DNA of 37,908 bases, taken from the NCBI GenBank assembly GCA_002256765.1, contig NCHJ01000014.1, positions 1-37,908 of the forward strand, given 5' to 3'. Under the pieces are notes generated by a model. That model did no database searches. It was not told the DNA's origin and worked only from the letters and a program-made list of their open reading frames with translations. This DNA comes from Bacteroidetes bacterium 24-39-8 (GTDB taxonomy: Bacteria > Bacteroidota > Bacteroidia > Chitinophagales > Chitinophagaceae). Position numbers and translations under genes: made by a program. Positions 1 through 8,904 of the stretch are shown in pieces. Each line of letters starts with the position of its first letter. Position 1 is the first letter of the stretch.

Positions 1-2
1 TA

Positions 3-398
3 TTTGCTGCTATTTCTGGATTACTTTCAACAAGAGAATCAAATTTTGCACTTATTAACCAAATAAAAGCAGCCAATAGATGGTCTTATTTTGAAGCAAA
101 AACCATCAAAAGAGACCTAAAAATGATGGACTCTACCAATGGTTACAGCCGCATTGAGGTGGAAAAAATCAAAAAAGATTTACCCGCTATTAAACAGAGT
201 GCTGAATTTCATGAACAAGAAGCTGCAACCCATTTATCAAAATTAGCAAGATTAGCAGCCGCAGTAACCCTATTTCAAATTGGCATTGCAGCCTCCGCAA
301 TTGCTATTTTAACCAAGAATAAAATTCTTTGGTATAGTAGTGCCTTGGTTACTATTATTGGTATTGCTTTTCTATTATTGGGGATTTTCAATATTTAA
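3..398 (+). CDS. DUF4337-like membrane protein, 5'-truncated by window start
   Basis: The open frame runs from the first bases of the window without a stop, so the gene begins upstream; the ATG at 123 is internal. The readable 131 residues contain the segment NRWSYFEAKTIK followed by a charged helical stretch, then two C-terminal hydrophobic helices (about residues 87-106 and 111-130 of the visible part) ending in GIFNI. An N(R/D)xWxYxxAKxIK motif before a helical region and two closing membrane segments is what I know of DUF4337 proteins, whose biochemical function is unknown. It is probably an inner-membrane protein with its first helix outside the window. A hairpin with a T-run follows at 442-487. 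The family call comes from motif resemblance only. Confidence 0.65.
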   Translation, partial: FAAISGLLSTRESNFALINQIKAANRWSYFEAKTIKRDLKMMDSTNGYSRIEVEKIKKDLPAIKQSAEFHEQEAATHLSKLARLAAAVTLFQIGIAASAIAILTKNKILWYSSALVTIIGIAFLLLGIFNI

Positions 399-441
399 AA
401 CATCACTATCAAATACTAACTTATTAAAAAAGACAAATTAT

Positions 442-487
442 GCCGTCAAGATCAAATTACATTGAACTTGCTTGACAGGCTTTTTTG
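442..487 (+). terminator. Probable rho-independent terminator after the DUF4337-like gene
   Basis: GCCGTCAAG (442-450) pairs with CTTGACAGGC (471-480) with one bulged A, and TTTTTT follows at once (481-486). The loop is long (about 20 nt), which weakens the call. The position 44 bases after the stop codon fits. Confidence 0.5.
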
Positions 488-502
488 TGCCATCTGCTGC
501 TC

Positions 503-547
503 AAAATTGTTTCGTTTTGTAAATTATTGACGAATCGAAACAATTTT
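503..547 (+). promoter_or_regulatory. Stem-loop in the leader of the DUF4239-like trio
   Basis: AAAATTGTTTCG (503-514) and CGAAACAATTTT (536-547) form a perfect 12-bp inverted repeat around a 21-base loop, about 80 bases before the first start codon. No T-run follows on the + strand that would make it a clear terminator. It could be a leader hairpin or an operator. Function is inferred only from position. Confidence 0.4.
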
Positions 548-624
548 CTTCTTAAAAATTGCCATTTCTAGCATTAAAATCCAGAAATTCAATAACGAAT
601 TTTTGTCATACCAAAACCCCTAAC

Positions 625-1401
625 ATGCCTGAGACCTTCCTCTATAATATTAACGCGGAGTATATTGTCCTTTTTCTAATGTTTGGCATGTTTGTCCTTT
701 TTGCTTTGGGCAGAAGATTGCATATGCATCAAAAAGACAAGATTCAAGACCTTGGCCCCTTGTCAAACTTTCTATTTGCTCTTTTGGGTTTAATGATGGC
801 TTTTACATTTGGTATGTCAGCCTCAAGATTTGAAACCAGAAACGCCATTGTCATTGCTGGAACAAATCATATAAGAGATGCCATTATGCGGGTTGATTTA
901 TACCAGGATTCCGCTGTTAGAAAAGCATTTAAAGCTGACTTTCAAGAATATGTGCAAGCAAGAATTGATTGGTCTTTATCTAAACGAGACTTAAAATTAG
1001 CAGAAGAGGCCCAAAAAAGAACAAAAATAGTAGCGGATAGACTTTTAAACCGTGCTGCAGTTTTAGCAAGGGATCCCGCCAATTTGGTAGCCAGTCAGCA
1101 AATGATTCCCCCGCTTCATGCCATGATTGAAATTGTGACACTAAGAGAAGGTGCAACCAAAGCAATTGTTCCAGAACCCATTATCTATTTATTATTTCTC
1201 ATGGCTTGGATATCAAGTTTCATGGCGGGCTATGCAACAAATATTCAAAAGAAATTTAACTACCTAGCTGTTACTGGCTATACAATCCTTGTTGGGCTTG
1301 TTATCTATATCATTTTAGACTTAGACCGCCCAAGAAGGGGAATCATCAGTAATAATTTTGTTAACCAATTTATTGTAGACCTTTTAGAATTATTTAAATA
1401 A
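625..1401 (+). CDS. DUF4239-like (bestrophin-like) membrane protein, copy 1 of 3
   Basis: The protein has 258 residues from the ATG at 625. The frame opens at 559, but 625 was chosen because both downstream paralogues start with the identical MPETFLYNINAEYIV. Two hydrophobic segments lie near residues 13-28 and 48-66, then a soluble region of about 110 residues, then two more membrane helices, and an invariant LDRPRRG motif near the end. A paired N- and C-terminal helix layout with SRF(E/D)TR after helix 2 and DLDRPRRG after helix 4 is the pattern I associate with DUF4239 proteins, which are distantly compared to bestrophin channels. This copy is the most divergent of the three. Channel activity is not established for the family. 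Confidence 0.6.
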   Translation: MPETFLYNINAEYIVLFLMFGMFVLFALGRRLHMHQKDKIQDLGPLSNFLFALLGLMMAFTFGMSASRFETRNAIVIAGTNHIRDAIMRVDLYQDSAVRKAFKADFQEYVQARIDWSLSKRDLKLAEEAQKRTKIVADRLLNRAAVLARDPANLVASQQMIPPLHAMIEIVTLREGATKAIVPEPIIYLLFLMAWISSFMAGYATNIQKKFNYLAVTGYTILVGLVIYIILDLDRPRRGIISNNFVNQFIVDLLELFK

Positions 1402-1408
1402 AACACAA

Positions 1409-2182
1409 ATGCCAGAAACTTTTTTATACAATATCAATGCCGAATATATTGTCTTAGTTCTCATGCTTGGCATGTTTGGCCTTTTTTACTTGGGAAGACA
1501 GTTACACAAACACAATAAGACTGAAATCCAAGACATGGGACCACTTACTAGTTTCCTATTTGCTTTGCTTGGCTTGATGTTAGCGTTTACATTTGGCATG
1601 TCGGGTTCAAGATTTGATACCAGAAGAGGGTTAGTAGTTCAAGCAGCCAATAATATGCATGCGGCTATTCTAAGGGCTGATTTATACAAAGACGATTCCG
1701 TTAGAGTAGCATTCAAAGCAGACCTAAAAGACTATGTACAAGCCAGAATCAACTGGTTTGATGCAAAAAGAAGTCCAGCACAAGTTCTTGAAGCAACAAG
1801 AGAAACAAAGCGTCTTGGAGACAAATTATGGCATAGGGCTGCAGTGCTTGCCAGAGACCCAGCAAACATGGTTGCTTCCCAACAAATGATTCCTGCCCTT
1901 AACGCCATGATAGATGTGGCCATTAGCAGGGAAGCAGCCACCAAGGCCATTGTTCCAGAACCGGTACTCTACCTTTTGTTTATCATGACACTAGTTACTA
2001 GCCTGATGGCGGGTTATGCAACATCCATTCAAAAAAAGTTTAATTATGTTGCCGTAATAGGTTTTATAGTTTTGGTTGGTTGTGTTATCATGATCATTCT
2101 AGATTTAGACAGACCAAGAAGAGGACTTATTACCAATGTTGCGGTAAATCAGTTTATTAGAAATCTTTTGGAGCTTTTTTAA
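1409..2182 (+). CDS. DUF4239-like (bestrophin-like) membrane protein, copy 2 of 3
   Basis: 257 residues, starting 7 bases after the stop of copy 1, so the genes are almost certainly cotranscribed. It keeps the same four-helix plan, with GSRFDTRR after helix 2 (about residues 67-74) and DLDRPRRG in the last 25 residues. By eye it is close to 90% identical to copy 3 and clearly less like copy 1. The differences from copy 3 cluster in one short stretch of the soluble domain (about residues 122-131). That pattern suggests a recent duplication with change limited to one loop. Likely an inner-membrane protein; a hetero-oligomeric complex of the three copies is possible but only inferred. Confidence 0.6.
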   Translation: MPETFLYNINAEYIVLVLMLGMFGLFYLGRQLHKHNKTEIQDMGPLTSFLFALLGLMLAFTFGMSGSRFDTRRGLVVQAANNMHAAILRADLYKDDSVRVAFKADLKDYVQARINWFDAKRSPAQVLEATRETKRLGDKLWHRAAVLARDPANMVASQQMIPALNAMIDVAISREAATKAIVPEPVLYLLFIMTLVTSLMAGYATSIQKKFNYVAVIGFIVLVGCVIMIILDLDRPRRGLITNVAVNQFIRNLLELF

Positions 2183-2213
2183 CCCCGTTTATCCATTGCC
2201 AAAAAAATAAAAT

Positions 2214-2987
2214 ATGCCAGAAACTTTTTTGTACAATATCAATGCCGAGTACATAGTCTTGGCCCTCATGCTGGGAATGTTTGGATTGTTTTATTTAGGG
2301 CGTCAATTACACAAACACAGTAAGTCTGAAATCCAGGATATGGGACCGCTTACTAGTTTCTTATTTGCCTTATTGGGTTTAATGCTTGCTTTTACATTTG
2401 GTATGTCAGGTTCAAGATTTGATACCCGAAGAGGGCTGGTTGTTCAGGCCGCTAATAATATGCATAGCGCTATTCTTAGAGCAGAATTATACAAAGATGA
2501 TTCAGTAAGAGTAGCTTTTAAAGCAGACTTAAAAGATTATGTTCAAGCTAGAATTAATTGGTTTGACTCTAAGAGAAATGCACAAGAAGTTAATAAAGCA
2601 ATTTTTGAAACAAAAAGAATTGGTGATAAACTTTGGCATCGCGCAGCAGTTTTGGCAAGAGACCCAGAAAATATGGTTGCTTCTCAACAAATGATTCCTG
2701 CACTCAATGCCATGATAGATGTTGCAGTTAGTAGAGAGGCTGCCACCAAAGCCATAGTACCTGAACCAATTTTATATCTTTTATTTATTATGACACTTGT
2801 TACTAGTCTAATGGCGGGCTATGCAACTACCGTACAGAAGAAGTTTAATTATATAGCTGTTGCTGGATTTATCATATTGGTAGGTTCTGTTATTTTTATA
2901 ATTCTAGACCTAGATAGACCAAGAAGAGGTCTAATTACCAATACAGCTGTGAACCAATTTATTCGAGATTTATTAAAACTCTTTTAA
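2214..2987 (+). CDS. DUF4239-like (bestrophin-like) membrane protein, copy 3 of 3
   Basis: 257 residues and the last gene of the tandem trio, 31 bases after copy 2. It has the same start (MPETFLYN), helix layout, GSRFDTRR and DLDRPRRG motifs as its neighbours. The segment around residues 122-131 differs strongly from copy 2 while the flanks are nearly identical. A perfect hairpin follows the stop by 13 bases (3001-3030) and probably ends the operon. The family has no settled function; resemblance to bestrophin-type anion channels is the only functional hint. Confidence 0.6.
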   Translation: MPETFLYNINAEYIVLALMLGMFGLFYLGRQLHKHSKSEIQDMGPLTSFLFALLGLMLAFTFGMSGSRFDTRRGLVVQAANNMHSAILRAELYKDDSVRVAFKADLKDYVQARINWFDSKRNAQEVNKAIFETKRIGDKLWHRAAVLARDPENMVASQQMIPALNAMIDVAVSREAATKAIVPEPILYLLFIMTLVTSLMAGYATTVQKKFNYIAVAGFIILVGSVIFIILDLDRPRRGLITNTAVNQFIRDLLKLF

Positions 2988-3000
2988 TTAATAAAAAAAT

Positions 3001-3030
3001 AAATGCCCCGGCCAAAACGCTGGGGCATTT
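3001..3030 (+). terminator. Hairpin terminator after the DUF4239-like trio
   Basis: AAATGCCCC (3001-3009) and GGGGCATTT (3022-3030) make a perfect 9-bp stem with a 12-base loop. The A/T arms give a U-rich end on either strand, so it may act in both directions and also separate the trio from the minus-strand transcript that ends at 3340. Confidence 0.7.
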
Positions 3031-3057
3031 AAAATATAGTTAAGACCATCACCACTT

Positions 3058-3339
3058 TTATCTCTTCACTTTTTCTTCCAAACTTCTCATTCCTCTCACT
3101 CTTCACTCTTCACTTTCTTCTTCCTCCTCTCTTCACTCTTCACTCTTCACTTTTCACTTTCTTCTTCCTCCTCTCTTCACTCTTCACTTTCTTCTTCTTC
3201 CTCCTCTCTTCACTCTTCACTCTTCACTTTCTTCACTTTCTTCACTTTCTTCACTCTTCACTTTCTTCTTCTTCCTCCTCTCTTCACTCTTCACTCTTCA
3301 CTCTTCACTTTCTTCTACACTCTTCACTTTCTTCACTCT
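3058..3339 (-). repeat. Pyrimidine-rich tandem repeat (AGAGTGA heptamers in mRNA sense), array A
   Basis: About 280 bases are almost pure C/T on the + strand, built from TCTTCAC and TTTCTTC heptamer-like units plus CCTCCTCT blocks arranged in a loose higher-order pattern. Read on the minus strand it is GTGAAGAG-type purine sequence starting directly after the TAG stop of the gene ending at 3340. The repeat has TGA every 7 bases, so stops occur in all three frames of the minus-strand RNA. Two sister arrays with the same units lie at 22620-22808 and 27764-27934. Confidence 0.9.
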
Positions 3340-4905
3340 CTACTCAATTTGATAGATAGCCCAGTTCTTTGTTTGGTACATGAGCAAGGTTCTTAGATTT
3401 TTTTGAACAATCATTTGTTGCAGGTTATAGGCATTCAAAACCGTTTGGTTATGGGTCAGGTTTTCACGCTTGGCTATGAGCATGTATTTAACCGCCACTG
3501 TTGGATTTTCTACAATGGTTACAAATGATTTCTGATGGGGAAGAATGAGGCCATTTAGGCTACCTATATGCACCACCACACCATAGGCAGACGCGTCATC
3601 AACCAACATTTTGTTTTTGTCAGAAACAATGCTGGCAATATAATTAGCCACTTGTTCAGATTCACTTAATACCCTTGGCCCCTGCCAGTTATCATAGATA
3701 CCTTTCATCTCTAGTTCAAACTGGTACTCTTCATCATTATCCGTGTGAATAAAGAAATAGAAGCCCATTCCAATGGTAAGAATAGTTGCTACGCCAAAAA
3801 TCCACGATGAGGTTTTTAGGCTATACTTGGAGGTTCCATAATAACAAATGGTCACTAGTCCAATAGGAATAAAAAGCAAGTAATATCCTAAGGTAAGCGT
3901 GTACTTATAATCTAATAGCATTAAGGAATAGTAGAACAACATGGCCAAGATGGTGAATAGCTCATAGAGCTTTCCCCTGAATAATACCAAAGCAGCTACA
4001 AAAATGGGGGTCAAAAACAAAATAAAACCTTGAATCACAATTTGTGATTGGTAGATAAAATTGTTTCTAATAACAGAACTAAGTACGTTACTCACCGTTC
4101 TGTTACCCGTGATCCGCCAGTTGGCGTACTGGCTATCTAAGAAGTAAGTGGGAGATCCCGCATACTGGGCATTCAAACCACGGAATAAAACCACCGCCAT
4201 CAGTGGCAATAGAAACAGAATTAAGTAGATAGAAGCTGTTCTATTGGCCAGTTTTCTTCTTTGAGAACGATTGTTTAAGGCTTCAAAATATTGGAATAAA
4301 GGAGAATCGTCTTTGTTAATTTTTATCCCGTCTAAGGAGATTAAAAAGATAAATGGAAAGAAGGCCAATACCAACCAGATAAACTCATAGTTGGTAAAAA
4401 TAAAACAGGCAATAAAGATACTAGCCAGTGATAAGTGATAGGTTACTGGTTGTTTGTAATACCTAAATAAAGAACGGAAAATAAGATAAGCCACCAAGGC
4501 CACAATGGCATTTCTTCTTCCTGTTACCGCCGCAAATACAAACATGGGATGCATGGTAAACAATAAGAAAATGAGCGGTGTATATAGTTTCCAAGAGAAT
4601 TCTGATTTTTTGAACTCTTCCAATAATTGATAGAACAATCCGCAAATCATGACAATACTGGCTGCTACAGGAGCATACAAATATCCCAATGGAACAAAGG
4701 CCAGACCAGACATAAATACCAAGGATGGGAAAGTGAACCCAAGGGTCAAGATGGTGTTTTCATTGGTATTAAACAACAACATCAACTTCTCAGAATAGAA
4801 TAATCCTGAAGAGTGTTCAAAACCATTTCTTCTCAATAACCACGAGATAATCACGTAGAAGAAGATCAGAAAAATGGTTAATATTTTATTCAGATTCTTT
4901 GGCAT
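3340..4905 (-). CDS. Multi-spanning membrane protein of the polysaccharide locus
   Basis: The protein has 521 residues from the ATG at 4905; a GTG at 4911 sharing its G with the TAG of the preceding glycosyltransferase gene would add two residues. It begins with a hydrophobic helix and has roughly 10-12 membrane segments up to about residue 390, then a soluble tail of about 130 residues ending NWAIYQIE. Large loops between helices and a C-terminal extracytoplasmic domain resemble GT-C-type glycosyltransferases and polysaccharide polymerases, but I see no diagnostic acidic motif and do not assign a family. The near-zero spacing to the GT2 gene implies translational coupling and a shared task, for instance completing or exporting the polymer. 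A CT-rich repeat follows the stop directly. Confidence 0.6.
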   Translation of the reverse strand: MPKNLNKILTIFLIFFYVIISWLLRRNGFEHSSGLFYSEKLMLLFNTNENTILTLGFTFPSLVFMSGLAFVPLGYLYAPVAASIVMICGLFYQLLEEFKKSEFSWKLYTPLIFLLFTMHPMFVFAAVTGRRNAIVALVAYLIFRSLFRYYKQPVTYHLSLASIFIACFIFTNYEFIWLVLAFFPFIFLISLDGIKINKDDSPLFQYFEALNNRSQRRKLANRTASIYLILFLLPLMAVVLFRGLNAQYAGSPTYFLDSQYANWRITGNRTVSNVLSSVIRNNFIYQSQIVIQGFILFLTPIFVAALVLFRGKLYELFTILAMLFYYSLMLLDYKYTLTLGYYLLFIPIGLVTICYYGTSKYSLKTSSWIFGVATILTIGMGFYFFIHTDNDEEYQFELEMKGIYDNWQGPRVLSESEQVANYIASIVSDKNKMLVDDASAYGVVVHIGSLNGLILPHQKSFVTIVENPTVAVKYMLIAKRENLTHNQTVLNAYNLQQMIVQKNLRTLLMYQTKNWAIYQIE

Positions 4906-4910
4906 GTTCA

Positions 4911-6782
4911 CTAGTGGGCTGCAACAGGTTCAGCTGCATTTGCTTGGTTGGCACTGCTACTTACCTTGGTTAGACCATGGTTTGTTTTTTCCCAATAAAA
5001 CGGTTTATAAATTAATTGCCACAATCCTTTATAAGCTGCAATGCTGTGCATGATCCAATACAAGGGATTTAGGGCTGCAAACAAAATCAGTTCATAATAC
5101 CTTCTTTTAAATACGCTCAACATATTCACATAAATCATCAAAGTATTACCTGCTACTAAGTTAAAGGTTGCTATATATAAGATCCAATCTGGAAACAATG
5201 CAGTTACAAAAGTTAGTTTTACTATACTATAGAGCAATAGAAAACTTAATAATATTGGATACAATAAGAAGGTGATTGAGGTACCCGCAATAAAGAAGTT
5301 GAACCCAAGAAATCCTCTCCATCCAATCCTTCTAATCAAACGCGCAGGGTTACGCATATGCACAAGGGTTGTTTGCATATATCCCTTAATCCATCTTGAA
5401 CGCTGACGGATCCAGTTAAAGGGTTCGTTATTGGCTTCTTCTAATGTGGTACTATTTACCACCCCTACTTTAAATCCTTTTTCAAATACACGTACCCCCA
5501 AATCCGCATCTTCTGTTACGTTAAACGGATCCCATCCACCAAGCTCCATTAATTTGTCAAACTTAAAGTGATTACTAGTACCTCCCAGTGGAATAGGAAT
5601 ATCCAAAGACATTAGACCTGGCAACATATAATCAAACCAATACGTATATTCTAAAGTAAACATGCGGGTAAGCATGTTTTCATTTTTATTAAAGTAGTTC
5701 AAAGCCCCTTGCAATACCACAAACTCATCTGGCAATTTTCGGAAGAGTACCACGCATTTTTTAAGCTGATCGGAATCCGGCACATCTTCTGCATCATAGA
5801 TGGCCAAGTATTCACCCTTACAAAAGAATAGCCCGTAGTTACAAGCTTTGGGTTTTGTCTTGGGCATGTGAAAGGGTACCACAATGGTTTCAAAGTTGGC
5901 TGGAAAGTCCAAGTTTCTTACCGCGTTCAAAGTCTTATCATCATCTTCCTCAATCAAGAGTTTTACGTCTAGTTTACCACGCGGATAGTCCAAACTTCTC
6001 AGGTTCCAGATCAGCTTACGAATCAGTTTATCCTCTTTATACACCGGCAACAAAATGGTGTATACAGGCAAGGTATTTTCAGGAAGTGCTTTTACCTCAT
6101 CTTTGTTCACCATTTCATTCATCTCTGCCATGGACCCCTTTAAAGAGAGATAGAGTTTAAAAAGGATGGTAAAGAAAAAAGCCACACTAAATAGTACATT
6201 GGAGTACATGGCTGTTTTCACAAAATTGATAAACAGCAATGAAACAAATATGGCAATGGCGCCAAAAATAAAAATCAGTTGAGGATCTGTAAAAGTTACC
6301 AACCCAGATTGTTCCGGGTCTTTGCGCATCAGCGAGAATACAGATTCTTTTACATAGTATTCACCACGTTTAATGTGCACTAACCAAGTAATATCCAAAT
6401 CAGATGCCGCCACAAACTGAATGGGCATCTGAAAGCGAACCGTTAAAAGTGTTTTTAATTTTTCATCCTGTGGGTCAGCAGCTGCTACCAACAAATGCCC
6501 GTCTTCTAATTTTCGCAAAGGGGCATAGAGCAAGGCATTCAATTCTAATAAGTCACACTGCTCAATATAGGACTCGTCCATTTCTTCCTCCCTAACAGCC
6601 ACCAATTCAAAGCCCTCCTCCTCTAAAAATGAAACATACTTTTTACGAGTCAGGAATCCAAAGTTCAGTGCCGTCTTAATATAACAATAGCCGAATTCAG
6701 TTGAAATGACTTCAATCTCCCTAAGCTTGTTTTTTTCAAACAAACCAACGGAAACCATGTTTTCTAATACTGATACTGGCAT
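4911..6782 (-). CDS. Membrane GT2 glycosyltransferase with GspE/MshE-type N-terminal domain
   Basis: 623 residues. Residues 1-150 resemble the N-terminal domain of type II secretion ATPase GspE (MshEN/T2SSE_N), including the VAAADPQD segment near 99-106. Two membrane helices follow (about 168-187 and 194-213). A GT-A family 2 domain begins at YTILLPVYKE (241-250) and carries DAED (330-333, the DxD-type metal site), TED (423-425, catalytic base) and RQRSRW (459-464, the Q/RxxRW motif of processive enzymes). Several C-terminal helices follow. The architecture recalls NfrB-type proteins and BcsA-like polymerases, but there is no PilZ domain. It probably polymerises a sugar at the inner membrane. 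Its neighbours are a BcsB-like protein upstream and a membrane protein downstream. Whether the N-terminal domain binds c-di-GMP cannot be told. Confidence 0.85.
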   Translation of the reverse strand: MPVSVLENMVSVGLFEKNKLREIEVISTEFGYCYIKTALNFGFLTRKKYVSFLEEEGFELVAVREEEMDESYIEQCDLLELNALLYAPLRKLEDGHLLVAAADPQDEKLKTLLTVRFQMPIQFVAASDLDITWLVHIKRGEYYVKESVFSLMRKDPEQSGLVTFTDPQLIFIFGAIAIFVSLLFINFVKTAMYSNVLFSVAFFFTILFKLYLSLKGSMAEMNEMVNKDEVKALPENTLPVYTILLPVYKEDKLIRKLIWNLRSLDYPRGKLDVKLLIEEDDDKTLNAVRNLDFPANFETIVVPFHMPKTKPKACNYGLFFCKGEYLAIYDAEDVPDSDQLKKCVVLFRKLPDEFVVLQGALNYFNKNENMLTRMFTLEYTYWFDYMLPGLMSLDIPIPLGGTSNHFKFDKLMELGGWDPFNVTEDADLGVRVFEKGFKVGVVNSTTLEEANNEPFNWIRQRSRWIKGYMQTTLVHMRNPARLIRRIGWRGFLGFNFFIAGTSITFLLYPILLSFLLLYSIVKLTFVTALFPDWILYIATFNLVAGNTLMIYVNMLSVFKRRYYELILFAALNPLYWIMHSIAAYKGLWQLIYKPFYWEKTNHGLTKVSSSANQANAAEPVAAH

Positions 6783-6832
6783 ATTGGGTATTAACCGCTT
6801 TACAGCCCTGCATACAACAGGGATTCAATCTT

Positions 6833-6869
6833 AAAAAACCCATTGCCGGCATTTGCTGCAGGCAATGGG
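6833..6869 (-). terminator. Intra-operon rho-independent terminator between the bcsB-like and GT2 genes
   Basis: On the minus strand CCCATTGCC and GGCAATGGG form a perfect 9-bp stem (arms 6861-6869 and 6839-6847) followed by TTTTTT (6838-6833). It starts 10 bases after the stop of the BcsB-like gene and lies about 50 bases before the GT2 start. It would reduce read-through into the glycosyltransferase gene or act as a regulated attenuator. Confidence 0.75.
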
Positions 6870-6878
6870 AGTAATTTT

Positions 6879-8888
6879 TTATACAATCTCCTGAGACTTC
6901 TTAACGCGCTTGCGTACAAAGAAGAAGCTAAATACAATCAGCAACAGGAAGATGATTAGGATAAAGTATTTGTATTTTTCCCACAATTCCAATAAGGTAT
7001 TTTTATCTCCCTTATACGTAACCAATTTTTCGTCTTCTCTTAGTTTGAAGAAGAAGCTACTCTTACCATCACTAGTGGTGATACACACATTACTTTGAAT
7101 GGCAGAAGCCTGTCCACCAAAGCTCTTGATCACACTTTGAAAGGCGTCTTTTTGGGTACTGTCTCCCAAGGATGACACCAACAAGATGGTACTATTGGCT
7201 TGCCGGAAAATCTGTGCTATCCCCGAATTGGAGAAGTCATTAAAGGAATAAGAGGTTTCACCATCCAAGTCTTTATAGAGCTGGAAATCTCTATTAAACT
7301 GAATAGGCATATTGGTAAAGTTCTTGATAAAAGGATCCGCTCTTTGTAAAAGGGCAATCACATTAAATCCTTTCAAGTCATTCATGTTAGTTTTATCAGA
7401 CTGTACCAATTGTGGTAGAATCATGGCAGCATTTAGCAAAGAAGCCGCATTAATTTGGTAGATCAACTCACCAACAGCAGAAGTACTGTGTTGATTTAAT
7501 TGCGGTGATACCATGATTTTCAAAGGACGCTTTCTAAACTCACCTGGATAGTTAAAGAAGTTGTAGAACTCTGTGGCTTGTTCACCAGAGAAGGTAATGG
7601 TAGAAGTTCGGCTATTGATAAATCCAAAGAAGCTGGCAAACCCATCTTTACAAACACTATTGCTTGGGTGAAAACGCATCTCCACCACCAGAGAATTCAC
7701 TTTAGTCAATAAATAAGGCGGTAGGTCAATATCGTTATTGAAATTGTTCAAATCCGCTAGAGACGTGGTATACACCAAGTTATCATTGAGGTATACGTTT
7801 AAGAATCCACGGTCATTCTCTCTTAGTTTAGAGAATAATGCTTCTAAGTGAAGGGTAAGTTTTTTAGGAATGGCATTGTAATCAATCAGGTTAAACGGAT
7901 AGTTGGTATTCAGTGCCAATACCCCTTCCATTAAGGCAGAAGGAATACCCAATTGCTCTAGGGTTAATACCTGTGGCAAAACGCTATTCTCTGCTGTTTT
8001 AACCACCGTATTGTCTACAACTAATTTTTGTGAGAAAGTACTATTTAAGATGGTATAATTACTCAATACATTAATGGCTTTCTTATACCCTTCTTGATCC
8101 GCTCCTGTAACTACCAAGACCTGGTTTCCCTCTGGACCTAGTGCAATAATCAAACCCTCCCCTTTTTTCAAAGCAGGCAATTGACGTTTAATGGCTTCAG
8201 GCAATTTATTTTGTAATCCTACTATCAAAGTATTGTTCAAAGAATCACTGGGATTAAATAAAGTGGTACCCACTTTTAATTCCTTGTTATTCTGTTTTGA
8301 TAGAGAATATAAAATACCACCAGCTAAAACGTCATCAAGATCTGAATTAGTTGGAGAAGCAATGGTTGTAAATTCTTGAATGGTCTCTTTTAAACTTCTT
8401 TGATAAGTAAGAAAGGGTTGTTTATTGGCAGTAAAATAAGAAGTGTTACGAATGTTGATCCAAACGGCAGGGTTATCAATGTCCTTACAAATCTGGTCAT
8501 CAATACTCATTTTAACCACCATTTTCAACTTCACAAATCGTCCGTCTGGCTGTACGTATTTCTTACTCATGGGTAGGATAATGGTAATCAATGAGTCCAT
8601 TGACTGTCCAATAATCCTTTGCGTATACACGGGGGCATCTTTCAAAGAAATAGTAATGGTAGAAGTGTTGGGATTCAACACCTGAGAAGGTCTAATATAC
8701 AAGACCAGCTTACTATTCTCCATATCGTCATCAGGCTTCACCTTTACGAAGTAGGTGATAGATCCCGTGATACCGTAGATGGATTGGTCCCGGTATCCCA
8801 TGTCTTCGAATGTTCTTTGCACAGACTGTGACCATGCCATTGAGCAAGCCAACAGGAACAGGGCGGAGAGTAGGATTCTTTGCTTCAT
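6879..8888 (-). CDS. BcsB-like periplasmic membrane-anchored protein
   Basis: 669 residues from the ATG at 8888. The frame opens at 8987, but the shorter start gives a clear signal peptide (MKQRILLSALFLLACSMAWS) with cleavage likely before Q or S. The body is a long beta-rich extracytoplasmic region, and a C-terminal membrane helix (about 640-658) is followed by a short basic tail. Two segments match the repeated BcsB fold: an LVLYIRPSQVLNPNTS stretch near the N-terminus and a related one with an FLNVYLNDN core in the middle. BcsB is the periplasmic partner of cellulose synthase BcsA, guiding the polymer through the periplasm. The next gene downstream is a BcsA-like GT2, so a partner role is likely. 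No BcsZ or BcsC homologue is visible, so the polymer need not be cellulose. Confidence 0.7.
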   Translation of the reverse strand: MKQRILLSALFLLACSMAWSQSVQRTFEDMGYRDQSIYGITGSITYFVKVKPDDDMENSKLVLYIRPSQVLNPNTSTITISLKDAPVYTQRIIGQSMDSLITIILPMSKKYVQPDGRFVKLKMVVKMSIDDQICKDIDNPAVWINIRNTSYFTANKQPFLTYQRSLKETIQEFTTIASPTNSDLDDVLAGGILYSLSKQNNKELKVGTTLFNPSDSLNNTLIVGLQNKLPEAIKRQLPALKKGEGLIIALGPEGNQVLVVTGADQEGYKKAINVLSNYTILNSTFSQKLVVDNTVVKTAENSVLPQVLTLEQLGIPSALMEGVLALNTNYPFNLIDYNAIPKKLTLHLEALFSKLRENDRGFLNVYLNDNLVYTTSLADLNNFNNDIDLPPYLLTKVNSLVVEMRFHPSNSVCKDGFASFFGFINSRTSTITFSGEQATEFYNFFNYPGEFRKRPLKIMVSPQLNQHSTSAVGELIYQINAASLLNAAMILPQLVQSDKTNMNDLKGFNVIALLQRADPFIKNFTNMPIQFNRDFQLYKDLDGETSYSFNDFSNSGIAQIFRQANSTILLVSSLGDSTQKDAFQSVIKSFGGQASAIQSNVCITTSDGKSSFFFKLREDEKLVTYKGDKNTLLELWEKYKYFILIIFLLLIVFSFFFVRKRVKKSQEIV

Positions 8889-8904
8889 AACGTTGTATTT
8901 TATA

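Noticed and set aside
559-624. Extended N-terminus of DUF4239-like copy 1
   Set aside because: The two paralogues begin at the MPETFLYN Met; the extra 22 codons have no counterpart and lie in the leader.
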